A stretch of 64,000 nt of DNA from Flavobacteriales bacterium (GCA_020635455.1 JACJZT010000003.1:434001-498000), one strand, 5' to 3'. Shown: positions 1 through 9,835, numbered from the stretch's first letter. The notes: generated by a model not told the origin, from the letters alone. Program-made: numbers and translations.

Positions 1-1231
1 GGGCATAAAAGTTTCCATTTTTAAGTTTGATCACAGCAAAATTTCCGGAAACATTAAGGTCGGGTGGATAGATCTTTTTTACACCATTCGTTTTGAGGTT
101 TATGCAATGAAGACCGGTTTCTTCCTGATTAACAAGGATGAAATTATCCTTTATTTGCATACCTCGGGCTGCAAAGAGCTTTACACTGCTGATCGAATCA
201 CCAAAGAATTTTGCATGTATGTTAAATTTCGATTTATGGATATTGATCACAAACAAGCCGAAGTTGTTTATGAAAAAGAATCGATCCTTTTCTATAATAA
301 ATTCGCGTATATAATTGTTGCGTAATTCAGGAATTAAGGAGTACGTCAATTTGTAAAACGACGCAATATCCTTCTCACTTAAATTTGGGATCCCAAGCTT
401 TTCCTGCTCGAGAAAAAACTCAAAAATAAACTTGTCGGAATAAAGATACTTCTCTGAATTTCCGGTAATTATTCTGGTTTCTCTTCCTTTGGGAGTGTAA
501 AAAATTGTATCCGAAAATGGGCGGTGCATTATTTCTCCCATCGGAGTAGGAATGTAGTTGATATCTGAACCTCGCCATTTTTTTGGTTCCTTATCGCGGA
601 ACATCTTTCCATTTTTAAACTGGTAAAGGCAATTTTCAGGGTCCGTGAAAAATCTTCCATACTTACAATAGGCCTTGTCGATCAAAACAGGAGCCGTTAC
701 TTTTTCCCATTTACCATTTCCTTCGTAAAAAAACACATTCTTTGTTTGGGTTTGAACGAGGCAGATCTTTCGATCTTCGGTCCTGGTTATGTGAATTTCG
801 GAACTTTTTAATCCTGTTTTTACAGGAAAATTAAGTGTTTCAATGCTTTTCCATTTTTTTTGCTTTGGCTGAAAAAGTATTATGTTTTTACCGTTTAAAT
901 TTGAGAGCCAAAGGTATCCTTCGTTGTCTTCCACGATTTGTGAAATTGGCAATTCCCAAATTTGAGGCAGTTCAAAGTTCTTGAATACAAAACCGTCAAA
1001 TCTGCTGATACCAAATCGGGTTGCGACCCAGATGATCCCTCTGCTGTCTTTATAAATTGCGGTAACAGACCTATGGTTCAGGCCGTTTTTAATTCCGAAC
1101 TGATTGATCGAAACAATGTGTTTGGTGGAAGTGGTGTACTTAACTTGTGCATTTACAACAAAGTTCAATTGCAACACTATAGCACATATGCTTAATCTTA
1201 GGAAGGAAGCTTTTCGTAACTTTAAGCACAT
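1..1231 (-). CDS. Two-component regulator propeller (Reg_prop) sensor, N-terminal part, cut by window edge
   Basis: An open frame on the minus strand runs from an ATG at 1231 off the left edge, giving about 410 codons without a stop. The N-terminus has a basic stretch, a hydrophobic core and the end VVNAQ, a typical signal peptide. Next comes a Reg_prop repeat signature: NGLNHRSVTAIYKDSRGIIW, followed by a VATRFGISRFDG segment. A second blade-like stretch reads IVEDNEGYLWLSNLNG. Such proteins form periplasmic seven-bladed propellers ahead of a Y_Y_Y domain and a histidine kinase, LytTR or other output domain, and sense extracellular ligands. The output domain lies outside the window, so hybrid kinase versus LytTR or LuxR output cannot be decided. 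The start is chosen for the signal peptide. Confidence 0.8.
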   Translation of the reverse strand, partial: MCLKLRKASFLRLSICAIVLQLNFVVNAQVKYTTSTKHIVSINQFGIKNGLNHRSVTAIYKDSRGIIWVATRFGISRFDGFVFKNFELPQIWELPISQIVEDNEGYLWLSNLNGKNIILFQPKQKKWKSIETLNFPVKTGLKSSEIHITRTEDRKICLVQTQTKNVFFYEGNGKWEKVTAPVLIDKAYCKYGRFFTDPENCLYQFKNGKMFRDKEPKKWRGSDINYIPTPMGEIMHRPFSDTIFYTPKGRETRIITGNSEKYLYSDKFIFEFFLEQEKLGIPNLSEKDIASFYKLTYSLIPELRNNYIREFIIEKDRFFFINNFGLFVINIHKSKFNIHAKFFGDSISSVKLFAARGMQIKDNFILVNQEETGLHCINLKTNGVKKIYPPDLNVSGNFAVIKLKNGNFYA

Positions 1232-1372
1232 GAGATTGTTACAAAAGTATAAATTTAATGGAATAAATACTTCAATGCCAATAATAGTAAGGAAAATTAA
1301 TACTTTATAACCTTGAGGCCATAAGCGACAAAATGATCTAAATTGATTTACTTTTACCACTTTGTTAATTGA

Positions 1373-2977
1373 ATGATTCTCGTTTTACTGACTTTTTGCT
1401 CTGAGTTTATCATCCTGTATACGCTTGGTAAAATAGTGCAAAAGGTCTTTTTTGAATTTAAGGGAACTTTTCAAACTATACTCCTAGGATTTATATTTCT
1501 GAGCTTTCTTACTTCATTTCTTTCCCTGATCCTTCCAATAAACGGCTGGTTCCATCTGACTTTATTGGGAATTACCTTTCCTGTTTTTCTTCGTTACTAT
1601 TTAGCGAATTTTTTGCAGGGTATGACCGGAAAATTAACGGCATTATTAATTGCAGTTCCGGTATTATTGCTCACCTGTACGGTTCCAAATCACGGAGACA
1701 GTTCGTTCTATCACGCACAGGCAATATTATGGACCGAGCAATTTCCTGCAATACCAGGGCTGGCAAACTTTTTTTCAAGACTGGGATACCATTCTGTTTT
1801 CTTTAATGTGCAATCGGCTTTTTCTTTCTACCCTTTTTTTTATGAACCTTCCCGATTTCTGAATGGTTTTTTGGCTTCGGTATGGCTAATGCATTTATTA
1901 GGAATTTGCTTTTCTGATACTCAAAGTGATCAAAGAAAATTAAATGCATTCGTTTTTTGTCTGATAAGTTTGTTCATCATTCGAGGATGGGTTTCCTCGG
2001 TAGCGCCTGACGTTGCAGCAGGTTTAATCATGTTGTTTTTTACTTTTGAACTTGTATCCGGATCAAACACGAAAACCAGATCCGAACCCGTATATCTATT
2101 TGCATTGCTGGCCTTGGGATTTTGTGTTAAAATTTCAATGTTGTTCTTCTTCCCTTTGACATTGTTAATTCCCGATATCATAAAAAGAACCGGGATAAAA
2201 TCAGTGTTACTTCCTGCATTGCTCTTTGTTCCGTTTTTGATAAAAAACATTGTTTTAAGTGGTTACCTGGTGTTTCCATACCTACCTGTTCCGTTTTCAC
2301 CAGACTGGCAGGTTCCCGACGCGATCGCTGCAATAGACCGGAACTGGATACAAAGCTGGGCCAAAATTCCGGGTGAACCCTGGCAAGATGTTCTATCAAA
2401 ATCCGTAAGTGAATGGTTTCCTGTTTGGTTCAAAAATCAGTCTTCGATCAACAAACTTATAACCCTCATTTACCTGATAAGTTTTGTCTTTTTGATCCTC
2501 AGCAATTTAATACGATCCATTAAGAAAAAAAGCCTGGCTCTCTCCCAATTTGGTTTGATATTATGGGGAAGTGTGATCTTTATCTGGTTTTTTTATGCCC
2601 CAGACTACCGGTTTGGGTACGGTCTGATCTTACCCTTTATTTATCTGACTTACAGCAAAAAGATTCTAAGTTTGAGTCCGGGTTTTTTGCTGAAGAAAAA
2701 CGCGATTTTTCTCGCTACATTTCTGTCTATGACCTTATTATGCTTTTATGTTTATCATAAAGAAAACGTTAAATTAACTGAAATATGGGTCTTACCCCAA
2801 AATTACCCCCAGGCTTCTTACCAAAATTCAGGCATCGATTACCTGAAAATTAACGTTGTGGATCACAATTGCTGGAACACTCCGATTCCTTGCATTCGGA
2901 AGGATCTCTTCCCGGAAAATGTAAAAATGAGAGGACCTCATATTGAAGATGGGTTCAGATATGTAAAACCGGATTAA
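1373..2977 (+). CDS. Polytopic membrane protein, LIC_10190-like, probable polysaccharide/GT-C-like
   Basis: This 534-residue protein has many hydrophobic segments spread along its length. A loop near residues 105-150 reads PNHGDSSFYHAQAILW and then IPGLANFFSRLGYHSVFFN. This resembles the conserved loop of the LIC_10190 family membrane proteins, which have a GT-C glycosyltransferase-like layout and sit in surface-polysaccharide loci. The acidic residue in HGDSSFYH is where GT-C enzymes carry their first-loop catalytic Asp, but no activity can be assigned. The gene lies directly upstream of a Wzx-like flippase on the same strand, about 90 nt apart, which fits a role in envelope glycan assembly. 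The family call is by pattern memory and moderate; that it is a real polytopic membrane protein is near certain. Confidence 0.7.
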   Translation: MILVLLTFCSEFIILYTLGKIVQKVFFEFKGTFQTILLGFIFLSFLTSFLSLILPINGWFHLTLLGITFPVFLRYYLANFLQGMTGKLTALLIAVPVLLLTCTVPNHGDSSFYHAQAILWTEQFPAIPGLANFFSRLGYHSVFFNVQSAFSFYPFFYEPSRFLNGFLASVWLMHLLGICFSDTQSDQRKLNAFVFCLISLFIIRGWVSSVAPDVAAGLIMLFFTFELVSGSNTKTRSEPVYLFALLALGFCVKISMLFFFPLTLLIPDIIKRTGIKSVLLPALLFVPFLIKNIVLSGYLVFPYLPVPFSPDWQVPDAIAAIDRNWIQSWAKIPGEPWQDVLSKSVSEWFPVWFKNQSSINKLITLIYLISFVFLILSNLIRSIKKKSLALSQFGLILWGSVIFIWFFYAPDYRFGYGLILPFIYLTYSKKILSLSPGFLLKKNAIFLATFLSMTLLCFYVYHKENVKLTEIWVLPQNYPQASYQNSGIDYLKINVVDHNCWNTPIPCIRKDLFPENVKMRGPHIEDGFRYVKPD

Positions 2978-3046
2978 AAGAAATTAAAAAGCTAAGTTTT
3001 AAACACTCAAAAATCCAATTTACATTGTGAGATTTTATGAGAATCA

Positions 3047-3054
3047 TACCTTTG
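3047..3054 (+). promoter_or_regulatory. Probable -7 promoter element TACCTTTG before the flippase gene
   Basis: TACCTTTG matches the Bacteroidota -7 consensus TAnnTTTG and ends 16 nt before the TTG start at 3071. It supports that start, because an in-frame TAA at 3056-3058 excludes any earlier one. Confidence 0.55.
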
Positions 3055-3070
3055 TTAAAACTTCCAACGA

Positions 3071-4567
3071 TTGGGCTCTATAAAAAAATTAGCATCTCAA
3101 ACCCTCACCTATGGGTTGAGTACCATGATCGGGAGGTTTATTAACTTTTTACTGGTTCCTCTTTACACTTCATGTTACGAACCCCATGAATATGGAATTG
3201 TAACCGACATTTATGCGCTTGTAGCATTTGTTTCGGTAGTTTTGGTTTATGGCATGGAAACCGCATTCTTTAATTTTACACGCAATGCCAAATATAGCCT
3301 GAAAACCGTATACGGAACCGGATTTAACACCTTGCTTTCAAGCACCTTGATTTTTCTGGTCCTGGGAACGGTTTTTTACAAACAACTTGCTGTACCTCTG
3401 GGATATGCATCTTCTGAAATTTATCACCCTGAATACGTTCTGTACTTTATATGGATCCTGGGTCTTGATGCTTTGAGCACTCTTCCGTTTGCTTTGCTTC
3501 GACAGCAAGAAAAACCAATTCGGTTTTCAGTCATTCGTCTTGCCGGAATAGGGATCAATGTGATTCTAAATCTTTATTTCCTGCTATGGGCACCCAAACT
3601 GGTGTCGGATGGATTATCGGCTCCTTTTTATTCAGAATCCATAGGGCTTGGATACATTTTTATATGCAATCTTATTTCGAGTTCTGTAACCTTACTTTTG
3701 CTTTTGCCGGGTACCCTTGATTATGGAATTAAGGCCGATAAAGGTCTTAGAAAGGACATGTTGCGTTATTCCTGGCCTTTGATCTTTATTGGCTTGGCAG
3801 GTATTGCAAATGAAACTTTTGACCGTGCGATCTTAAAACATCTTGGAACCAAAGAAGACAATCTGTATGAACTTGGAGTTTATGGTGCCTTTTACAAATT
3901 AAGCATGGTGATGTCTTTATTCATACAAGCTTTCCGTTTTGCTGCCGAACCTTTTTTCTTTAACCAGTTTAAAGAACAAAATGCAAAAGTCCTGTATGCC
4001 AGGATCATGGATTATTTTGTAATGGTTTGCTGTGGTATTTATATGATCACCTTGTTATTTGTCAAAGAAATTTCCGGATTGCTCATTCGTAATACGTCTT
4101 ATTTTGAACATCCGGATGGTTTGAACATTGTTCCGGTATTATTATTGGCAAATTTATTTCTCGGTGTTTACTACAGTATCAGTGTTTGGTATCGCCTCAC
4201 AGACAACACTAAAAAAGGATCCGTTCTTTCCATAATTGCAGCTTTACTTACGATCCTTCTAAACGTTATTTTTATTCCCGTTTTCGGATTTATTGCTTCA
4301 GCCTGGATTACTCTTCTTGTTTATTTTCTATTGGCGCTTGCAAATTATATTTGGGGTCAAAAACATTATCCGGTACCTTACAATTTATTTAAACTTGCTT
4401 TAATTATCACTTCCACAATACTTCTTACCTACCTGGCAGAACATTCATGGAATGGTTCTGTTTCCCACAATTATATGGTTAACTTTGCCTGCCTTCTTAT
4501 TTATGGTACAATTCTTTATTTCATTGATCGAAAGATGACCACAGGAAAAAAATATGATAGAAGTTAA
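3071..4567 (+). CDS. Oligosaccharide flippase, Wzx/MATE-like (MOP superfamily)
   Basis: A 498-residue protein with about a dozen or more hydrophobic helices. The N-terminus SIKKLASQTLTYGLSTMIGR then FINFLLVPLYT is the classic opening of Bacteroidota polysaccharide-biosynthesis flippases, with EYGIVTDIYA following. These proteins move undecaprenyl-linked O-unit or capsule repeats across the inner membrane. The start codon is TTG: an in-frame TAA sits 5 codons upstream and family members begin at this point. The 3' end overlaps dut by 14 nt, so the two are probably co-transcribed, an arrangement without obvious functional meaning. Substrate cannot be predicted. Confidence 0.87.
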   Translation: MGSIKKLASQTLTYGLSTMIGRFINFLLVPLYTSCYEPHEYGIVTDIYALVAFVSVVLVYGMETAFFNFTRNAKYSLKTVYGTGFNTLLSSTLIFLVLGTVFYKQLAVPLGYASSEIYHPEYVLYFIWILGLDALSTLPFALLRQQEKPIRFSVIRLAGIGINVILNLYFLLWAPKLVSDGLSAPFYSESIGLGYIFICNLISSSVTLLLLLPGTLDYGIKADKGLRKDMLRYSWPLIFIGLAGIANETFDRAILKHLGTKEDNLYELGVYGAFYKLSMVMSLFIQAFRFAAEPFFFNQFKEQNAKVLYARIMDYFVMVCCGIYMITLLFVKEISGLLIRNTSYFEHPDGLNIVPVLLLANLFLGVYYSISVWYRLTDNTKKGSVLSIIAALLTILLNVIFIPVFGFIASAWITLLVYFLLALANYIWGQKHYPVPYNLFKLALIITSTILLTYLAEHSWNGSVSHNYMVNFACLLIYGTILYFIDRKMTTGKKYDRS

Positions 4568-4991
4568 GATCGTAAATCAATCTAAACATCCTTTGCCGGC
4601 TTACCAATCCATACAGGCCGCCGGAACCGACCTAAGGGCAAATTTGGAGGAAGATCTGGAAATAAAACCACTTGAACGAAAACTAATCGGCACCGGTCTT
4701 TTCATAGAGCTGCCCCGGGGGTTCGAAGCTCAGATCAGACCTCGAAGCGGCCTTGCAACTAAATATGGCATCACGGTAATCAATTCACCCGGCACCATTG
4801 ATTCGGATTACAGAGGAGAAATACGAATCTGCCTTGTGAATCTGTCAAATGAAACTTTTGTTGTAAGAGATGGTGAACGCATTGCTCAAATGATCGTTGC
4901 CAAGCACGAGCAGGCAAGTTTTGTAAACGTCGACAAATTATCTGAGAGTGAAAGAGGCGATGGCGGATTCGGACATACCGGCAGACATTAA
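4554..4991 (+). CDS. dut: dUTP diphosphatase (dUTPase)
   Basis: This 145-residue trimeric-type dUTPase hydrolyses dUTP to dUMP and pyrophosphate, keeping uracil out of DNA and feeding dTMP synthesis. All five family motifs are visible in order: AGTDLRA near residue 23, PRSGLA near 62, GTIDSDYRGEI near 81 with the catalytic Asp, GERIAQMI near 106, and RGDGGFGHTGR at the C-terminus, whose Phe stacks on the uracil. Length is normal. The ATG lies inside the end of the flippase gene (14-nt overlap), suggesting translational coupling. Its pathway partner thyA is elsewhere in the window at 15.9 kb. Confidence 0.97.
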   Translation: MIEVKIVNQSKHPLPAYQSIQAAGTDLRANLEEDLEIKPLERKLIGTGLFIELPRGFEAQIRPRSGLATKYGITVINSPGTIDSDYRGEIRICLVNLSNETFVVRDGERIAQMIVAKHEQASFVNVDKLSESERGDGGFGHTGRH

Positions 4992-5058
4992 TTAAAAACG
5001 TAAATTATTTATGGTTTGATTGCATATTTTTTGAAACCACCTTTATAAAAATAAAGAA

Positions 5059-5394
5059 ATGGAAAACGAAAAATGGAACCGGCAGCTCAAGGTTTATGAT
5101 GAACTCGTTGCAAAATGTCCGGGTATGGAACGTAAAGGAAAAACAATGCCACACACCTCTGCAAATGGATATATGTTTTCGTTAATGAATAAGGATGGTG
5201 AGATTGGAATGCGTTTTTCGAAAGAAGTTCAGAAAAAATATATTGAAAAGTTCAATTCTTCAATTTTCAAATCGTATAATTCCATTATGCAAGGCTATGT
5301 TCTTATTCCTCAAGAAATGCTAAATGACCTTGATATGCTGTCGGGGTATTTGCAGGAAAGTTATAAGTATGTGATGAGTCTTGAACCTAAATAG
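5059..5394 (+). CDS. Small TfoX/Sxy N-terminal-domain-like protein
   Basis: A 111-residue cytosolic protein without signal peptide or membrane segment. The layout of a short alpha-helical start, then GYMFSLMNKDGEIGMRFSKE, then GYVLIPQEMLNDLDML is reminiscent of the TfoX N-terminal (YjbR/TfoX-like) fold, where a glycine-rich strand pair is followed by a lysine/arginine-rich strand and a two-helix end. In gammaproteobacteria TfoX is a competence regulator; stand-alone domains in Bacteroidota have no known role. The gene is followed by a short convergent gap to the MFS gene. The family assignment is tentative, while the ORF itself looks real from its position, spacing and codon use. Confidence 0.6.
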   Translation: MENEKWNRQLKVYDELVAKCPGMERKGKTMPHTSANGYMFSLMNKDGEIGMRFSKEVQKKYIEKFNSSIFKSYNSIMQGYVLIPQEMLNDLDMLSGYLQESYKYVMSLEPK

Positions 5395-5424
5395 ATATAG
5401 ATTTCTATAGAATGCATTCTTCCA

Positions 5425-6690
5425 TCATTCATCTTTGATCTCAATTCCGGCTTCTGCCAACTCTTTTTTCATTACCATGTTATTGATCATTCGCATCATA
5501 AAAATTGTGATCAGGACGGAACCGATCACGATGTAACCAAGAATATTATAGTTTTCGAGAAATCCGGACTCTGTCTGAACCACAATGGTACCGGCAAAAG
5601 CGGCGGCAATCCCACCACTGATCTGTTGCACGGCAGAATTCGTGCTCATGAATGCACCTCTGTCCTTAACATCCGGAATAGCCGTGATCAAGGCAGAAGA
5701 GGATATGATCCTTGAAGAAATGCCGATGAAAAGGATCACATTTAATAATACCACCAGAGCAAAAGGTGTGGTGTTAAGGTTAGTATAAATTCCAACCAGA
5801 ACCATACTAATAAGGGAACCGATCAGAAATAATTTATATTTTCCGATGCGGTCGCTGAGTTTGCCCAGAACAGGTCCGAATACAATTGAAAAAATACCGG
5901 TGATACCGTATAAAAGAGGCAGTTCTTCAAGTGTAAGTCCCAGGTTGTTGGTACTGAATGCCGAACCGAAAGGCATCAGCATAAAGCCTCCGGTAGCCAG
6001 TAGGGTGGTAGCCAGAAAAGTTTTTACATACGCCGGTTTGGTAATGGTCTTGTATAAATGAACAAAGGCATTTCTTTCAGATTTTTCTTTAAGGTGTTCA
6101 TCGATGGGTTTAAGGAAAATTATTATTAAAACTGCAACCAGAATGCTGAAAAACACGATCATCCAAAAAGGAGAATGCCAACCGTATCGGTTCGCCAGCC
6201 ATAAACCAATGGGTATTCCAAGAACCTGACTGGCTGCAAAGGCCATTTGCACAAAACCCATAACCCTTCCCCTGACCTGAAGTTTAAAAAGGTCGGTAAT
6301 TATTGCAAAACTGATCGACCCCATTACACCACCAAACAAACCTGTAACGATACGGGCGATCAAAAGGCTGTTGTAATCGGGCGCTAAAGCACACAGACAA
6401 GTTCCGGCTATAAAGCCGAAATAAAAGAAGATCAGGAGTTTTTTCCTGTCAAATTTGTCTGCAAAACCCGCAGCCAGAATTCCGGCACTTCCGGCACTGA
6501 AAGCATATGCCGAAACTACAGCTCCAAACTGTGAAGGGCTTATGTCCAATTCATCCAAAAGTTGTGCCCCCAACGGACTCAAAACCATAAAATCCAGAAC
6601 AATGGTAAATTGCAAAATGGACAATATGGCAATTACAAATTTTTGGTAAGGCGTAAATACGCTTTCGGCCTTGGTTTGTTTAGTACTCAT
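5425..6690 (-). CDS. MFS transporter, DHA1-like drug or metabolite efflux permease
   Basis: A 421-residue protein with about twelve hydrophobic helices and a central charged loop (DEHLKEKSERNAF) between two six-helix halves. The loop after helix 2 reads AGFADKFDRKKLL, the major facilitator motif A (GxxxDRxGRR type), and the second-half equivalent LGKLSDRIGKYKLF is present. The short N-terminus and SPFWMIVFF-type segments suit the DHA1 (drug:H+ antiporter-1, arabinose-efflux-like) group. Substrate is unknown. Its ATG overlaps the rmuC stop by 4 nt (ATGA), so the two genes are translationally coupled, rmuC first. Confidence 0.88.
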   Translation of the reverse strand: MSTKQTKAESVFTPYQKFVIAILSILQFTIVLDFMVLSPLGAQLLDELDISPSQFGAVVSAYAFSAGSAGILAAGFADKFDRKKLLIFFYFGFIAGTCLCALAPDYNSLLIARIVTGLFGGVMGSISFAIITDLFKLQVRGRVMGFVQMAFAASQVLGIPIGLWLANRYGWHSPFWMIVFFSILVAVLIIIFLKPIDEHLKEKSERNAFVHLYKTITKPAYVKTFLATTLLATGGFMLMPFGSAFSTNNLGLTLEELPLLYGITGIFSIVFGPVLGKLSDRIGKYKLFLIGSLISMVLVGIYTNLNTTPFALVVLLNVILFIGISSRIISSSALITAIPDVKDRGAFMSTNSAVQQISGGIAAAFAGTIVVQTESGFLENYNILGYIVIGSVLITIFMMRMINNMVMKKELAEAGIEIKDE

Positions 6691-8144
6691 TCTTTATCCA
6701 AATCCGCTTCAGGTTCATCGTTCCTCTCCGGTAATTCCGATTGTACGTTTAATTGTTTGCTCGTGTTTGAACCCATCTGCTTTAATTTTTCAGCTTGCAT
6801 AACAAGATTCCCCTTTCCTGTATTTAATTGTTTCATGGCATCGTCGTAAGCATTTTCAGCCATTTTAAGGTTTCTGCCGATCTTATCCAGGTTATCAACA
6901 AAGCCAACGAATTTATCATAAAGCAATCCACCTCTTCTGGCAATTTCTTCCGCATTCTTACTTTGATCATCTCTTTTCCAAAGATCGGCGATCATCTTAA
7001 TGGCACTGATCAGATGAGTAGGACTGATGAGCAGGATTCGTTTATTATAAGCGTAGTGCCAAAGTTCTTCATCCTCTTTTACTGCCAGCAAATAGGCAGG
7101 TTCTATGGGTATGAACATCATAGTGAAATCAAGACTTTTGACCAGTTTTTCATAGCGTTTTAAACTCAAACCGTCAATGTGATTCTTAATCGACCGTATA
7201 TGATCTTTGAGATGTCTTTTCTGTTCTTCAGGCTCTTCGGAATTTGCGAATTTTTCATAGTCAACGAGGGATACCTTCGAATCGATCACTACTTTCCTGT
7301 CGTCTGGGTAATTGATCACAACGTCGGTGCGGTGCTGTTGTCCATCGTCGTCTTTAAACGACTCCTGAATCGTGTATTCCCTTCCTTCCTGCAGACCGGA
7401 TTTTTCAAGTATTCTCTCAAGGATCATTTCACCCCATTGTCCCTGTACCTTTGAATCTCCCTTCAAGGCCTTGGTCAGATCTGAAGCTTCTTTACCGATC
7501 TTCAGATTAATGTCTAAAAGTTCCTTCACTCTTTCACCAAGTGAAAACCTCTCCTTGCTTTCACGGTCATAGGTTTCTTCCACCTTACTTTTAAATTCCT
7601 TCAGGTTTTCAGTTAATGGTTTTAGGATGGAGTCGAGGTTTTGTTTATTTAGCTCGGTGAATTTTTGAGTCTTTTCTTCAAGAATACTCTGGGCCATGTT
7701 CTTAAACTCGTTTTCAAAAAGTTTCCTGGCCTCATCCATTTCCTGTTTGAGGGTTCCCAGTTTTTCTGACAGGGATTGGTTTTGTGCCTCAAGCTGCTGT
7801 ATTCTACCAAAATGAACAGAAATGGTATCATTTTTTTGTTCAAGTGTGGATTTTAGAACGCCAATTTCCTCTTCTTTTTTTCTGAACACTTCAAGCGAAG
7901 CTTCCAGCCGGGCCTGAAACTGACCCGACGCGTTCAGGGCTTCCTGGTGTTTGCGATTCAATTCATCCCATTTTGATTCGTACTCCGAAACTTTATCCGA
8001 AGCCTGTTTTAATTTTTCTTCAAGGATAGCCAATTCGGTGGAATTGGCGGAGCTTGCACTTTTTACTCTATAACTGAATATGACCCAGGTTATCAGCAAT
8101 CCGGCACCCGCTCCGATCAGTAATGAGATCAATTCAAGATTCAT
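6687..8144 (-). CDS. rmuC: DNA recombination protein RmuC
   Basis: A 485-residue protein. It starts with an N-terminal membrane anchor (MNLELISLLIGAGAGLLITW), then a long coiled coil to about residue 190, then the RmuC nuclease-like domain with SKVQGQWGEMILERILEKSG, a DVVINYPDDRKVVIDSKVSL stretch typical of the restriction-endonuclease-like (PD-(D/E)xK-like) core, and ISPTHLISAIKMIADLWKRD. RmuC limits DNA rearrangements such as inversions between short inverted repeats. Upstream in-frame codons exist to 8297, but the ATG at 8144 is preferred: it opens directly on the anchor and follows a promoter element by 5 nt. The MFS gene downstream overlaps by 4 nt. Confidence 0.93.
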   Translation of the reverse strand: MNLELISLLIGAGAGLLITWVIFSYRVKSASSANSTELAILEEKLKQASDKVSEYESKWDELNRKHQEALNASGQFQARLEASLEVFRKKEEEIGVLKSTLEQKNDTISVHFGRIQQLEAQNQSLSEKLGTLKQEMDEARKLFENEFKNMAQSILEEKTQKFTELNKQNLDSILKPLTENLKEFKSKVEETYDRESKERFSLGERVKELLDINLKIGKEASDLTKALKGDSKVQGQWGEMILERILEKSGLQEGREYTIQESFKDDDGQQHRTDVVINYPDDRKVVIDSKVSLVDYEKFANSEEPEEQKRHLKDHIRSIKNHIDGLSLKRYEKLVKSLDFTMMFIPIEPAYLLAVKEDEELWHYAYNKRILLISPTHLISAIKMIADLWKRDDQSKNAEEIARRGGLLYDKFVGFVDNLDKIGRNLKMAENAYDDAMKQLNTGKGNLVMQAEKLKQMGSNTSKQLNVQSELPERNDEPEADLDKE

Positions 8145-8149
8145 TCTTG

Positions 8150-8157
8150 CAAATTTA
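8150..8157 (-). promoter_or_regulatory. Probable -7 element TAAATTTG before rmuC
   Basis: On the minus strand TAAATTTG matches TAnnTTTG and ends 5 nt before the rmuC ATG at 8144. It implies a leaderless or nearly leaderless transcript and supports the internal start over the longer frame. Confidence 0.5.
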
Positions 8158-8353
8158 TATGAATCGCCACCATTATTTACCCACTTTGGCAGTGAAAACA
8201 TATTTAATTCCAATGTTTTCGGAGTTATGCACAGAGTTTTCAGGAACGATCCACAGTAAATGCAAGGCTTGCAATAAACGGTTCTTATTTTTTTCAAAAT
8301 AGTTCACATATTTTAATGAGGATTGGCAAATTGAATCAGGCTATTTTCGCAGC

Positions 8354-9835
8354 ATGCGTCCGGAGTTAATTCTGATAGTAATTGGTTTGTATTTTGCTCT
8401 TCTACTCGGTATTTCATGGTTTACTTCGAGAAATGCCGATTCAAAATCGTATTTCATAGGAAATAAAAAATCGATCTGGTGGTTGGTAGCGCTGGGTATG
8501 GTAAGCGATAGTTTAAGCGGGGTAACTTTTATATCCGTTCCGGGAAACGTAAATGGTGACAAGCTCAGTTACATGCAGGTGGTATTTGGTTATGTGATCG
8601 GAAACATAATAACGGCCTATGTATTATTGCCCCTTTATTACCGCTTGAATCTCACCTCCATATACAGTTATCTTGGACAACGTTTTGGTGAAAATACTCA
8701 AAAAACAGGATCCTTTTATTTCCTGCTTAGCCGGACACTCGGGGCAGCGGCAAGGTTGTTCCTGGCTGCAGGTGTACTTCAAACCTACCTTTTTGATCCT
8801 TTCGGCATTCCTTTTACTCTTTCCATAATAATCATCATAGGTTTGATCCTGATGTATACCTACAGGGGCGGGATCAAATCTTTGGTCTTTACCGATGCTC
8901 TTCAGTCTACCTTTCTTTTGCTGGCACTTTTTCTTACACTTTACAATTTATACGATTACATCGAATGGGGATCGGCGTGGAGCATTGTTAAGGAGAACGA
9001 ATTCGACAAGATCTTCGTTTGGGACTGGTTACCTTCAAACAATTTTTTTAAAATGATATTAGGAGGGGTACTCGTAGCGGTAACGATGACCGGAATGGAT
9101 CAAAACATGATGCAAAAAAACCTTAGTTGTAAAAACATTGGTGAAGCCAGAAAAAACATCCTGTCGTACAACAGCTCACTAATCTTTATCAACTTTTTCT
9201 TTTTGAGCCTGGGAGTGCTGCTCTATGTATATGCAACACAGAAAGGAATTACCCTCCCAAGCAGCGATGGAAAGATAATAACCGATCAGGTATTTCCGTT
9301 TATGGCTTTTAATCACCTTGGAGAGTTTGCGGGTCTTGTATTCATTTTAGGCCTTACTGCTGCTACCTTCAGCAGTGCCGATTCGGTTCTAACCACTTTA
9401 ACCACCAGTTTTCTGATCGATTTTTTAAAATTCAATCCGGACGAAACGGAGTCGGATGAGCATAAAAAAACCAGACATATTGCGCACATTCTGTTTGCAG
9501 TGGCCATTCTGGCAAGTATCTTATTGATCGAACAATTTAATGAAGGGGCCATCATCATCACCATTTTAACCATTGCGGGTTACACCTATGGCCCGCTTTT
9601 GGGATTGTTTGCCTTTGGGATGTTCAATAAAAGTCAGGTATACGACAACCGTGTGCTTTGGGTCTGTATCCTTGCGCCCATACTAACCTTCTTTATCAAT
9701 AAATACATTCCCGATCTGACAGGAGGATTTCAGCTTGGATTTTTAATTCTGGCTTTGAACGGCTGGCTAACCTATGCCGGTTTATGGCTTATCCGAAAAA
9801 AATCACCGAATGAGGTATTGGAAAAACTGAGCTAA
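8354..9835 (+). CDS. Sodium:solute symporter (SSS family)
   Basis: A 493-residue inner-membrane protein with about 13 hydrophobic helices. Early residues read SWFTSRNADSKSYFIGNKKS, the usual SSS opening where a conserved FxxGxR/K element follows helix 1. Helix 2 contains SLSGVTFISVPG, and a GLTAATFSSADSVLTTL segment near residue 340 matches the Na+-site SSxDS-type region. Family members import sugars, amino acids, iodide or organic acids with Na+. Several Bacteroidota paralogues exist and the substrate cannot be told. It is divergent from rmuC with a short gap, and no obvious operon partner lies downstream. Confidence 0.9.
   Translation: MRPELILIVIGLYFALLLGISWFTSRNADSKSYFIGNKKSIWWLVALGMVSDSLSGVTFISVPGNVNGDKLSYMQVVFGYVIGNIITAYVLLPLYYRLNLTSIYSYLGQRFGENTQKTGSFYFLLSRTLGAAARLFLAAGVLQTYLFDPFGIPFTLSIIIIIGLILMYTYRGGIKSLVFTDALQSTFLLLALFLTLYNLYDYIEWGSAWSIVKENEFDKIFVWDWLPSNNFFKMILGGVLVAVTMTGMDQNMMQKNLSCKNIGEARKNILSYNSSLIFINFFFLSLGVLLYVYATQKGITLPSSDGKIITDQVFPFMAFNHLGEFAGLVFILGLTAATFSSADSVLTTLTTSFLIDFLKFNPDETESDEHKKTRHIAHILFAVAILASILLIEQFNEGAIIITILTIAGYTYGPLLGLFAFGMFNKSQVYDNRVLWVCILAPILTFFINKYIPDLTGGFQLGFLILALNGWLTYAGLWLIRKKSPNEVLEKLS

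Noticed and set aside
107..1310. Plus-strand open frames in the first 1.3 kb
   Set aside because: The minus strand carries one continuous frame with a signal peptide and Reg_prop motifs; the plus-strand frames are its shadows.
5395..5424. Short palindromes (TATAGA-TT-TCTATA, GAATGCATTC) between convergent genes as a terminator
   Set aside because: Stems are short and AT-rich with no T-run; too weak to call.
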